Positions 34,029 through 44,845 of a DNA stretch of 64,000 nt are shown one piece after another. The notes beneath the pieces are model-generated. The model was not told where the DNA came from, ran no database searches, and saw nothing but the letters and a program-made list of their open reading frames with translations. The stretch is from Branchiostoma floridae (taxonomy: Eukaryota > Chordata > Leptocardii > Amphioxiformes > Branchiostomatidae), in the NCBI RefSeq assembly GCF_000003815.2, contig NC_049979.1:3880520-3944519 (forward strand), in the 5' to 3' direction. Numbering within the stretch: position 1 is the first letter of the stretch; the number at the start of each line of letters is the position of its first letter. Position numbers and translations under genes: made by a program.

Positions 34029-34180
34029 TGTCCCAAACGTTGAGTGCTTAGCAGAGAAAACAGCATGTGCAATTTTAAAAGTCTTTGGTATGACTCGACT
34101 AGCGATCGAACTCGCGACCGGTCAGATGCAAGGGGAAAGGTCTACTCATTTGGCCTTTGCATCGATCACCGGACACAATG
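34029..34180 (-). repeat. tRNA-derived SINE remnant upstream of ZP-B (minus)
   Basis: On the minus strand GAGTTCGATCGC resembles an RNA polymerase III B box, followed by GAGTCATACCAAAGACTTTT and TGCTGTTTTCTCTGC, as in the better copies at 60298 and 61124. A similar minus-strand remnant sits at about 46885-46995 in the same place before ZP-C. Confidence 0.65.
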
Positions 34181-34189
34181 TTGGGAAAA

Positions 34190-34318
34190 TTGGCCGACAA
34201 TGCAGTTGTACAAACTGTACCTAACGATTGGGGGGAGTGAAGTACAGCCGGTGTCTGATATCTTTTGAATAATATTTATGTTTATATGAGACGGGCGGCC
34301 TTCAGCCGAGAATATAAA
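34190..34318 (+). promoter_or_regulatory. ZP-B core promoter
   Basis: GACAATGCAGTTGTACAAAC, CTGTACCTAACG and GACGGGCGGCCTTCAGC are shared with ZP-A. The TATA box is TATAAAGACC at 34313-34318, 67 bp before the ATG. Confidence 0.75.
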
Positions 34319-34379
34319 GACCCCGATGCTGCAGCCGCACCACAGCCACCAGCAGGAGTCCTCCCGTGTCTCCTGAGCC

Positions 34380-37300
34380 ATGCTGCTGTTACTGATGACC
34401 GTCGTGTGCGGAGTTCTGCCGCTTGGGAACAGTTGGACTACCCAAGAGGCGACTGCTTCATTTTGGACAACTACTTCGAAACCTTCAACGCCGGCGCCGC
34501 CACATACAACACCCGGTAGGAGAAAGTAATTCTATTCGGCTGTATAGAGCACAGGTCGACTCGTCGTGATCCGACTGATGTGTTCTATTCGTCACTGTGC
34601 TTTTTGTTTTGTTAAGAAAGCTGCTGAAGCGAACGCCGGCCGAATATGTAGATCGGCCGGAGCTCGCCCAATTTCAAAATTGCGCGAGAGTCGACCGTAT
34701 TTTTCGCTGAAAATCTGTCCCGTCACAAATTGGATGGAGTACGGCGACGTCCGTCCAACACTAATTACTGTATAAATCCCCCATGAGATGGTACCATCTC
34801 TTGGACACGGCCGAAGTCATCATCGACTAGCCAATATTTGGATCAACTTTAAGTTTAGTAGTGGGGAAAATATGTAGGACATGAGCGACACACTGAAACT
34901 GATAGCATAACATGAATTTTGTGATCATAAGGAAGCTTTAACTTTGCAGTTGAATTGTCTTTCATCATGAAACTTTGAGATAGGCAGCATTCTTAGAGGG
35001 TTCATAATCGACTAGCCAATATTTGGATCAACTTTAAGTTTAGTAGTGGGAAATATGTAGGACATGACTTTTTGAGCGGCACACTGAAAATGATAGCATA
35101 AGGGCAAATTTTGGTATTTCCGGAGTTGCGCAGATGACCCACTTCCAGCCTACGTCAAAATGGTTGGGTACTCTTGACAAAAGTGGCTGTAGAAATGTTT
35201 TTCTTGGGATATGTTTAAATTTTGGAGCTGCATATTACAGGTAAGGGTTTTAACCTCTATATTGTGTTGAAAAACCAGATTTGTAGCAATATTTGTGGAT
35301 GCAGTAGGCTTTATAAGTTAGGTGTTTTGGTGATGTTTCATGCTGTGACAAGGGGTCAAAAGGTCACCACCCCATGTTTTGATACCGTATAACATGATTC
35401 CACCGTAAAATTTTTTCCTTTTTTTTTCGTCAAATTAATCTTTAGAGGGCGGACAACCATGCCAATGTGAGTTTTTCATGTTCTAAAAGTCAGGTAGGTG
35501 ATTTTTGACAGCCTATTTCTCCCATGATCCCCATTGTAAAGAATATGCATAGGAAATACTGCAATGTGGCAATAAACATGAATTTTGTGATAGAGGCAGT
35601 ATTCTTAGGGGTTCATATAGTATTTTTTATCATTTTATGCTACGAACCAAAGTAGCCCTTGCTTCGCCTATTGAGTCAGTTAGTCGAGCTTGCCTAAGCT
35701 TGATGTTTCTGACTTAGGGAGAGGAGATGCTGCTACAGTGAGCATTATTTCAGTGCCCAAAAGTGTTCCGTTTGGCCTTGCAACGAGCAAACTTGTTCGA
35801 AAAACTGTCTTTAACTTTTGAATTGATTAAAGGTTACCTTGCAACAAGCAGTCTTTTATTCCTGAATTGAAGTGAATAAAATTTGTTTGTTTGTTTGTTT
35901 GTTTGTTTGTTTGTTTGTTTGGTTGGTTGGTTTTAAGGCTTTCAGGGATAACAATAATATATCATAAAATCATATATCAGAGTTTGATATTACAGACCCG
36001 AGGCCCTGCGGTGACTTCCCGTGGCACGCAGCAGTAGAAGCTGTAGAATGTGACTACGGCTATTCAGACAACCGCGGCTCCGTGAAAGGCCGCTGCAATG
36101 TGAAGTGCTCCGACGAAGACCATTTGTTGGTTGGACCTCCAACTTACTACGGCGACTACAACGTAGGAGGGTTCTACCTCTGCAGTTCAGCCAACATGAC
36201 CTGGCTGGGGGTGGAACCTCGGTGTCTAGGTAAGCCTACCCTGGAAACCAGACCACAGCTTGACCTCGAGATAGATATTTTTTAGATCGGCTGGGGTCTG
36301 GTATCCAGGTTAAGGTAAGGCTTAGGTCACATTTCCAAACTGGGGCCCGGCCGGGCAGCTTTCCGGATCGCAAAGAATGATATAAAAGCCATCAAAATAT
36401 ACAAAATTTCAAAACAAGATTCATTGGCGGCACCGTTGTTGTGGAAATTGACATAAGTAATCCTTTTTGTATCAAGAAATAAGGCCACGGACTTGACGGC
36501 CGGATGATTACGCACTGATTAAAGCATGGTACAGTGTTTCAAGCCATTTCCCTGTAATTAATGCCAGGTATTGCGATGATCATAAAAGATGCCAATGTGT
36601 TAAAAACTACGGATATAGGTTAACCCGTGTATAAAGGTGAACTAGCGTTACCATCGACGTCACGATTTGCATTATTGACATCCATAAATGTTTCTCTTGA
36701 ACATTGTTACCTTTGTAACCAGTATGAAATATGTTAGATCTTCCTCACTAATTATGCAACCCCTAATTTGCATACCTTTACATTGGCCTTCAACAAAGCT
36801 ACCTACAGGTAAGAAAAATCATGAAAATTAATTGGTCCCTTCTTTAGTTATCCTATATCAATGTTTGCAACTAAATCACGCACACCCATAAATGTTAGGG
36901 TAGACCATATGAAGTCAACATTCATGTGCATTCTTGCAAATGTTACCTTTCCAGTTACCTTGTTGTTGCCATCCAGCCAAAGGTGCAACTGAAACTTGTT
37001 TCTTGGCTTTCAACTGCCATATTATATTCATTAAGTATAAATCTCACTGGCAAGCTACACGGTTAAAGACGAATTTTAATATTTATCTCAAACAGGCCAG
37101 TACAACAACTCTGTGGTGACAATGGACGAGTCTACTGGGACCCGGCTGGTGGGGGGAGAGTTCTACGGCTGTGTGGAGCTGTACGATAACGTCACACAGC
37201 AGTGGGGGCCTGTTAGGGGGTGGGTCGCTGGCGGGCGTCATCACGAAGCCAGAATGTCCTGGGCCGACCTGGCGTGTAGAAACTTGGGTTTCAGGGAGGG

Positions 37301-40300
37301 GCTTGCCACATGGGCCTACGAGTTAACAAATGGATATAGTTACTGGGGTGATGACATACAAAGTCAGTACAGTCCATCCTACCCCTCCACTGTCCCCAAG
37401 TTTGTGGTGTCCCAGTCCCTTCCCCAGTGGGAGGGGGCGACTCTGTATGACGCCTTAGACCGGGTGGTGCGGGGACCCTGTCCGTCTGATGACTATGCCT
37501 GCAGGTATGACCACCGCACCATGTGTCTGGCCTGCACGGGAGAACGGCAACACAATGATCCACACGGTATGTATACATGATGTACATACACTATTCTTTT
37601 GTGCGTCCTTTTTTTTCTTATTTTTGCAATATCCTTGTTAAATCATAGTCTCACTTTAAGTTTTGTGACTTGAAGATACCACCACAAACTCTAGCATTTG
37701 TTCCTTCATTTCAACCAAAAACATTTATCTTATTTCATAGGAGAGGGTGCACCTGGTCCGGGCAAACAGCCCGCAATGATGATGATGATGATTTCAACAA
37801 AGTAATCCGGAACCATTTTTTTGTTTAACATCTTAAGATACATGATATTAGACCCAGCTTTGCCATTACTGTTACTGTGTCATCGATCAAATTTTCAAAG
37901 TTTCTTTATCGATTTTTCACATGTAGACTGGCGACCATGTGGTGACTTCCCGTGGGACACTGATGATGTCACCGTACGCGTGGACTGTGACTACAGCTAC
38001 ACTGATGTAAAGCAGTGGGACGGCTACCCTACAGAACCCCCCTTAGTTGTGCAGGGACGGTGTAATGTGACCTGCCCTGTGGGTGCAGACATGTTGGTCG
38101 GTCCTGTGATTTCTGTGTATCCTGGATACCGCATCTGGGACGGAGCTTACTACTGCAACGTGGGTAACGGTACCTGGATTGGATCAGAACCTGTGTGTCT
38201 GGGTAAGTCCTTGCTATTTTTTAATAGCAATGTACTCTTAAGTTTCATTCATTATAAGAGTAAGGGAAAATTAATGCAGCTTGATTGCCATATTCATATT
38301 GATTCCTTGGAATCAAACTTTGTCTTGACTCAGTTATGGAAGTTAACAACATGTTTTGTATGATCATCGTCAATAAAATATGCATTCGTTCAAATGAGCA
38401 TTTATCGTTGTCACAGGTGTTTTGATCTGACAGTCCGTTCTTCTAATTTTGTTGGCTTAATTATTATCATTCCTTTCTATTCCGGTCCACCACCGTACCT
38501 TGCTTATAGGGCCTTCACACTGAAACCGAATTAGCAGGAATCAAGCAGAACCAGCCGGGATGAAGTATTTGCAAAATTCGTGTCACATTCGGGTGGGAAT
38601 TCAAAATGGACCTTATATCCCCTTCACCCGAGAAGGAATGAGCCAAAATGCCGTCAGAATAAAAATTACTTTCTATTCCTGAGAATAGTGCATTCAAGAA
38701 ATTCTCACTGCATTCCAGATATTTTGTAAGCCACATTCTGGCAGGATTCGAAGTGGCTTGCCTTTTCGATTTTCCATCGAATGAGATAAGAATGCTTCGA
38801 ATAATGTTGGAATGCCGTAGAATGAAGTCATACTGCAGTTAGAATAGTTAAAATGCACATAGAATACACTTTGAATTCCGTTCGATATTTCTCCACTTTA
38901 AATGCACCTCGAAAGTTTTTAGCATGTCAAAAACTTTCGGGCCAGCCAAAAGAACGGGCACAAATATCTGGAATGCAGTGAGAATTGTTAGAACTAGGGC
39001 TGGGTACCGGTACAGAAAATTCAGGTCCAGGTCCGGTTCAGGTCCAAAGGATCAGGTCCAGGTCCGGACCTGAACCTGAACCTGATTCAGTATGACTTAT
39101 ACCAACGGTCCATTTCACTACAAAGAAATCTGTTAGGTGGAGTATTAGACTTACACTGGCGTTTTAAAATCCTACAACGCTATTTGCACCTGTGCGATTA
39201 GCTGTAAAATTTAGTAGAAGTTACTATAAACTCTACTCTACTTCACTCTTGTTATTTTCTTCCACCTGCAAGCGCCAAAACGTGTGAATGCCTGATAAAA
39301 TAATCTGTTAATTTTCTAATCGGTCCAACATCCGGTCCACCTAATTTTTTCAGGTCCGGTTTTTCTGGACCGGTCCAATAAGAAAAACCGGTTTTGTACC
39401 GGTACGTTGTACCGATACCCAGCCCTAGTTAGAACACACTACGAATTCCCAGGAATAGAAAAGAATATTCATTCTGACGGCATTCCGGCTCTCGTGTGAA
39501 GGGGCCTTCAATGATACCACCTCAACAAAATCATCATTTATTGATCTGGTGTAATAGGAATTGAAAAATGGTTGATGACTCTTTTCAATTTCATATCTAA
39601 CTCCACAGATCGTTATGACAACTCCAGGGTCATCACGGACGTGTCCACCAGGACCCGGCTGGTGGGGGGAGAGTTCTACGGCTGTGTGGAGCTGTACGAT
39701 AACGTCACGCGGCAGTGGGGGCCTGTTAGGGGGTGGCACGCCTACAAGGAGGACAGGATGTCCTGGGCCGACTTGGCATGTAGAAACTTGGGTTTCAGGG
39801 AGGGGCTTGCCACACACGGCTATGAGTTAACAAATGGAGTCGTAGACGTTAACGGGTTTTCGTCCTTTCAAAACCACTACAGCCCGTCCTACCCCTCCAC
39901 TGTCCCCAAGTTCATGGTGTTCCAGTCCCTTCCCCACAGGGCGACTCTGTATGACGCCATAGACCGGGTGGTGCGAGATCCCTGTCCGTATGGTGACTGG
40001 GACTGCAGCGAGGGTTTCCGCACCATGTGTCTGGCCTGTACAGGAGAACTGCAACACAATGATCCACACGGTACGTATATTATTAGGTATACTTATAGTA
40101 CAGAATAATAATATACGTCAGGGTCCCTATCTGTCCAATATGTGCCTGGCTAGCAGGATAGCAGACGACCGGTGAGACAACTAAACTGACATCAATAGAA
40201 CATGTTCCTTTGTTCTTATGAAAGCTGACGACTAGATGTCACATTTACATTTGACTATTTCATATTTGCAAAACCAAAAACTGATCTTGGAAAGCGGGTG

Positions 40301-43300
40301 AACCGCTTGTCTTCTTATTACTAAGTATACATAACAGTCATCTTTGAATTCCGTCCAGACATCGCTGCCCACGTGACCTGTACGTCCGACCACCTGGAGG
40401 TCCGCTTCCCACGCCCACCGGACAACTCCGTGCAGCAGGCGGACGTGCAGCTAGCAGCGCCGCCTTGCAGGGCGGACGGGAACTCCACCCACCTGTTCAT
40501 CCGGGCTCCCCTGGGGGATTGTGGAACTTCGAGAGAGGTATCAATCAAACACATACACATGCACTTACAAGCTAGCGCACAGGCAAGTTCATCACAAAAT
40601 TAACCAAAAGCAATCCACCGAATCGACTGCTACATAACACTTCTACTCAATAGACATGTTTGTCTAATCCCCATCACTGCTCTTTATCCATCCCAGTCCA
40701 CCCCAGCCGAGATGATCTACCGGAACACCCTGATCATCGGAGCCGATTCCTCCCACGGCGGCATCACCTGGCAACCGGTCACCAAGGTGCCGCTGGAGTG
40801 TCGTCTTCCGCGGAACAAGACCCTGTCCCTCGACTTCCGGCCTCACCTCAAGTCCGTCTTCCGGTCCAGCGTCCAGGGCAGGGGCGACTTCCGGATCTCC
40901 ATGGAGCTGTTCCGGACTGAAGGATTCCGGCAGCCGGTCACGGACTATCCGGTGTTTGTAGAATTACAGGAGGTAGGTCCGGAGTATCCGGTGTTTGTGT
41001 GGAGTTAGGACAGGTAGGTCCGGAGTATCCGGTGTTTGTGGAGTTACGGGAGGTAGGTCCGGAGTATCCGGTGTTTGTGTGGAGTTAGGACAGGTAGGTC
41101 CGGAGTATCCGGTGTTTGTGTGGAGTTAGGACAGGTAGGTCCGGAGTATCCGGTGTTTGTGGAGTTACGGCAGGTAGGTCCGGAGTATCCGGTGTTTGTG
41201 TGGAGTTACGGCAGGTATGTCCGGAGTATCCGGTGTTTGTGTGGAGTTACGGGAGGTAGGTCCGGAGTATCCGGTGTTTGTGTGGAGTTACGGCAGGTAG
41301 GTCCAGAGTATCCGGTGTGTGTGTTGAGTTACGGCAGGTAGGTCCGGAGTATCCGGTGTGTGTTGAGTTACGGGAGGTAGGTCCGGAGTATCCGGTATTT
41401 GTGGCGTTACGGCAGCCAGGTCCGGAGTATCCGGTGTTTGTGTGGAGTTACGGCAGGTAGGTCTGGAGTATTCGGTGTTTGTGGCGTTACGGCAGGTAGG
41501 TCCGGATTATCCGGTGTTTGTGGAGTTACGGCAGGTAGGTCCGGAGTATCCGGTGTTTGTGGAGTTACGGCAGGTAGGTCCGGAGTATCCGGTGTTTGTG
41601 TGGAGTTACGGCAGGTAGGTCCGGAGTATCCGGTGTTTGTGTGGAGTTACGGCAGGTAGGTCCGGAGTATCCGGTGTTTGTGTGGAGTTACGGGAGGTAG
41701 GTCTGGAGTATTCGGTGTTTGTGGCGTTACGGCAGGTAGGTCCGGAGAATCCGGTGTTTGTGGAGTTACGGCAGGTAGGTCTGGAGTATCCGGTGTTTGT
41801 GTGGAGTTACGGCAGGTAGGTCCGGAGTATCCGGTGTTTGTGTGGAGTTACGGCAGGTAGGTCCGGAGTATCCGGTGTTTGTGTGGAGTTACGGGAGGTA
41901 GGTCTAGAGTATCCGGTGTTTGTGTGGAGTTACGGGAGGTAGGTCCGGAGTATCCGGTGTTTGTGTGGAGTTACGGCAGGTAGGTCCGGAGAATCCGGTG
42001 TTTGTGGAGTTACGGCAGGTAGGTCTGGAGTATCCGGTGTTTGTGTGGAGTTACGGCAGGTAGGTCCGGAGTATCCGGTGTTTGTGTGGAGTTACGGCAG
42101 GTAGGTCCGGAGTATCCGGTGTTTGTATGGAGTTACGGGAGGTAGGTCTAGAGTATCCGGTGTTTGTGTGGAGTTACGGGAGGTAGGTCTGGAGTATTCG
42201 GTGTTTGTGGAGTTACGGCAGGTAGGTCCGGAGTATCCGGTGTTTGTGTGGAGTTACGGGAGGTAGGTCTGGAGTATCCGGTGTTTGTGTGGAGTTACGG
42301 GTGGTAGGTCTGGAGTATTCGGTGTTTGTGGCGTTACGGCAGGTAGGTCCGGAGTATCCGGTGTTTGTTGAGTTACGGGAGGTAGGTCCGGAGTACCCGG
42401 TGTTTGTGGCGTTACGGCCGGTAGGTCCGGAGTATCCGGTGTTTGTGTGGAGTTACGGCAGGTAGGTCTGGAGTATTCGGTGTTTGTGGCGTTACGGCAG
42501 GTAGGTCCGGATTATCCGGTGTTTGTGGAGTTACGGCAGGTAGGTCCGGAGTATCCGGTGTTTGTGTGGAGTTACGGCAGGTAGGTCTGGAGTATCCGGT
42601 GTTTGTGTGGAGTTACGGCAGGTAGGTCCGGAGTATCCGGTGTTTGTGTGGAGTTACGGGAGGTAGGTCTGGAGTATTCGGTGCTTGNNNNNNNNNNNNN
42701 NNNNNNNNNNNNNNNNNNNNNNNNNNNNNNNNNNNNNNNNNNNNNNNNNNNNNNNNNNNNNNNNNNNNNNNNNNNNNNNNNNNNNNNNNNNNNNNNNNNN
42801 NNNNNNNNNNNNNNNNNNNNNNNNNNNNNNNNNNNNNNNNNNNNNNNNNNNNNNNNNNCCAGAGGTGAGCATGATATGAAGAAGGTTTAAGCAGACAGGA
42901 GATATTTTCTTTCGTTTCTTTTAGTAGACATCTCATCTCACCAGCACCGGTGTAATGGTCAAGAGTGTTCGCCTCGTACATGTTGCTCTCTCTGTTTTAT
43001 AGCCCTCAATATTTGGGAAAGAGTATGGCAGTTGAACAAACACCACTACCAGTGGACTATTTTTAAACCCCCTGTAATTGCACAAAGTTGTAGTAATTGC
43101 ACAAGTTGTGTGGCCCAAGGGCTATTGAAACGGAGATGGGAACCGCTCATCAGGTCGGGGTAGGACTTCACTTTCAAATCTCGTAACCAGGGCAGTTCCT
43201 ATGTCCTGTACAGTCTCCACAATATGTAAATGATGACCTTGACCTCTGTGTTCCAGATGATCCACGTGCAGATCCAGGTGAACTCCAGTGACACCGACCT

Positions 43301-44798
43301 GCAGGTGTTCCCTCACACCTGTGTGGCCACGCCTAGCAACGACCCTGACGACAAGACCTGGAATGAAGTCATCATCGACGGGTCAGTAAAACAGCCATAT
43401 TCTTCAGATACATGTTAAAAAAAGAGAAACTTCCAGACGTGTTTATTTTAATGCAGTCTTCAGATTCTGAGTGAACTCCAAGCAGATATAGCAAGGCGAA
43501 ATCGATCGTAACGTATCTCAATCTCCCTGTTCCGCGGATCACCTGAACTTCTTTTCTTGTATCATCATTTCATGAATCTTTTTTTCTCCCCAGTTGCGCC
43601 AAACTCCCGACGCTGCAGTTTTACCCGTCACCCGGCCCGGACAGGGGGCGCTTCGGCTTCCAGGCGTTCGCCTACACCAGCGGTGTTGACATGGTAACCG
43701 TTAAAGCTGTGACCGTATATGGGAGTAAGAAATTGCATGAAAAATGTTGTTCTACATGTTTGAAGGTTAAATTCTTTTCGCACAGCCACAATACTCTCCA
43801 TGGTCAGTGTTTCGGCAACTCGCAACAAGATCTATCTTAGTTCAATACCCCCTGACGAAGGCTAAAAGTGAAAAGTTGCCCAATTGCTCTCCAAGCAGAG
43901 GCTGGTGGGAAAACCGTGACCTTTTCCTTATATGCCGTCTTCCTCTGTCGATATTCTCCAGGTGTACCTACACTGTAATGTGCTGCTGTGTAAGGCCTCG
44001 GACCCGAACTCCCGCTGCGCGCAGGGCTGCCAGCCGCCCTCGGGCAGGAGGCGGAGGGAGGCCGAGGGCGAACCCGAGGTGTACCGGCTGATTCAGGGCC
44101 CCATCGTGGTTGGCCAGGACCAGAACGGTGAGCATGCCCGTTTGTTTAGATGCTGGTCGTATCAATGATGTTCTATCAACATCATTGGTCGTTTAAAACA
44201 CCATTGAAGTGTTCATTCTGTCGACTTTACATTTGACATAGTCTTTATCAGTCTAACTAGGCTACCGGGAGAATAATTTGCCAAAGAAGTTTGGCTACCG
44301 AAGGTCTTATTAGCCCTCAAAGTTCCAATGGAAAATAAGCTCCTTATTGCATATGCGGAGTGACACAGTCTTTTGGCGAAAAGTCCTGTGAATTTTGCAA
44401 TCTATTCCTGCTATTTTTAGGTGCCTTCCGATTCTAATAGAGACTACTAGCATCTGAAAGGGTTATTTCCATTGAAACTCACCGGTAATCTTTTCTAACC
44501 ACCGTTCTTTACCTTCTGCTGATCATCCCCAATACAATCAGCGTTGTCTCGCTGCTATGGAATTCCTAAAGATTTCGGAGACAAGTTGCATGTAAGAAAG
44601 TCCTCCATATTCCCCATTCCGCCCTTTCCAGGTGAGACCGGCGGCACGACCACAACCGGCGGGCGCCAGGTCACAGCTGCCGGGGCCGTGGTTGGAGCGT
44701 GTGCCGTGCTGGCCATCGCCATGTCTGTGGGTCTCCTGTACAAGGCGCGGCGGCACGACAGCCAGGCCGGCTATAGTGTGCTGCAGAACATAGACTAA
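34380..44798 (+). CDS. ZP-B: (sushi-like / SRCR-like)x2 / ZP-domain transmembrane protein
   Basis: Eleven exons chain in phase: 34380-34515, 35996-36229, 37096-37566, 37927-38202, 39609-40070, 40359-40537, 40697-40972, 43257-43381, 43594-43693, 43962-44127 and 44632-44798, giving 863 aa. The signal peptide (MLLLLMTVVCGVL...) is followed by a Thr/Pro/Ser stalk (about 20-45). Then come sushi-like 1 (46-123), SRCR-like 1 (124-280), sushi-like 2 (281-372) and SRCR-like 2 (373-526). The ten-cysteine ZP domain spans about 527-777, RRRR is at 782-785, the membrane helix at about 824-845, and YSVL at 856-859. It differs from ZP-A and ZP-C by a duplicated module pair in which every module is one phase-1 exon, ideal for exon shuffling. 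The intron after the 40697-40972 exon holds the largest donor minisatellite and an N gap. ATTAAA at 44901-44906. Confidence 0.85.
34516..35995 (+). other. ZP-B intron 1
   Basis: Non-coding. A direct repeat of about 95 bp (ATCGACTAGCCAATATTTGG, ATCAACTTTAAGTTTAGTAG) is at about 34820-34910 and 35006-35102. A LINE-like 3' tail (TGAATTGAAGTGAATAAAAT) runs into a GTTT microsatellite at 35882-35932. Confidence 0.65.
38509..39506. mobile_element. TIR element (GGGCCTTCACAC family) interrupted by hAT MITE copy 2
   Basis: The left end GGGCCTTCACACTG and right end CGTGTGAAGGGGCC are inverse. The internal sequence, rich in GAATGC and ATAGAA blocks, is split by the hAT MITE at 38995-39427; about 565 bp remain without it. 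The target duplication is not clear. It lies in the ZP-B intron between sushi-like 2 and SRCR-like 2. Confidence 0.65.
38995..39427. mobile_element. hAT MITE copy 2 (433 bp), nested
   Basis: TIRs TAGGGCTGGGTACCGGTAC and GTACCGATACCCAGCCCTA have a perfect 8-bp duplication GTTAGAAC at 38987-38994 and 39428-39435. It is the inverse-orientation relative of copy 1 at 24186-24620 and contains GGTCCAGGTCCGG repeats. Confidence 0.9.
40934..42687 (+). repeat. Expanded splice-donor minisatellite of ZP-B (roughly 40-45 units, runs into a gap)
   Basis: Same unit as in ZP-A: 38-41 bp, GTAGGTCCGGAGTATCCGGT then GTTTGTGTGGAGTTACGGCAG. The authentic donor GAG|GTAGGT is at 40972/40973. Variants (CTGGAGTATTCGG; GGCGTTACGGC) alternate in blocks, suggesting higher-order duplication of several units together. 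The array is cut by the N gap, so its true length is unknown. Confidence 0.9.
42688..42858. other. Assembly gap (171 N) in the ZP-B minisatellite
   Basis: N run directly after the last minisatellite unit; probably a collapsed array. Confidence 1.
42945..43170 (+). repeat. tRNA-derived SINE copy (internally deleted), ZP-B intron
   Basis: Shares TGGGAAAGAGTATGGCAGTT, GAACAAACACCACTACCAG, TGTGTGGCCCAAGGGCTA and GAGATGGGAACCGC with the copies at 60298 and 61124. The tRNA-like head is mostly missing. Confidence 0.75.
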
Positions 44799-44845
44799 CA
44801 TACGGCAGCCAGGCCGGCTATAGTGTGCTGCAGAACAGCTACTAG
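44799..44845 (+). repeat. Duplicated coding tail after the ZP-B stop
   Basis: The sequence encoding the last residues (CAGCCAGGCCGGCTATAGTG, TGCTGCAGAACA) is repeated once beyond the stop, out of frame with the gene. ZP-A has no extra copy and ZP-C has two. Confidence 0.8.

Larger units (their letters stand above)
31747..34180. other. Spacer between ZP-A and ZP-B
   Basis: Contains the ZP-A 3' UTR and poly(A) signal (31802-31807). A block at 32440-32800 (GCTCTGAGGAAG, GACAGACATCGAAACGTCAG) is homologous to 55680-56000 after ZP-C. Also present are an AT microsatellite near 32866-32880, the ZP 5' flank homology at 32960-33160, and the degenerate satellite at 33280-34010. No gene is seen. Confidence 0.65.

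Noticed and set aside
41075..42680. Series of small frames reading VGPEYPVFVWSYGR
   Set aside because: They arise from the minisatellite unit, each ends at the TAG within GGTAGGT after the 41-bp variant, and they lie in the intron of ZP-B. They may contribute only through alternative donors, as described.
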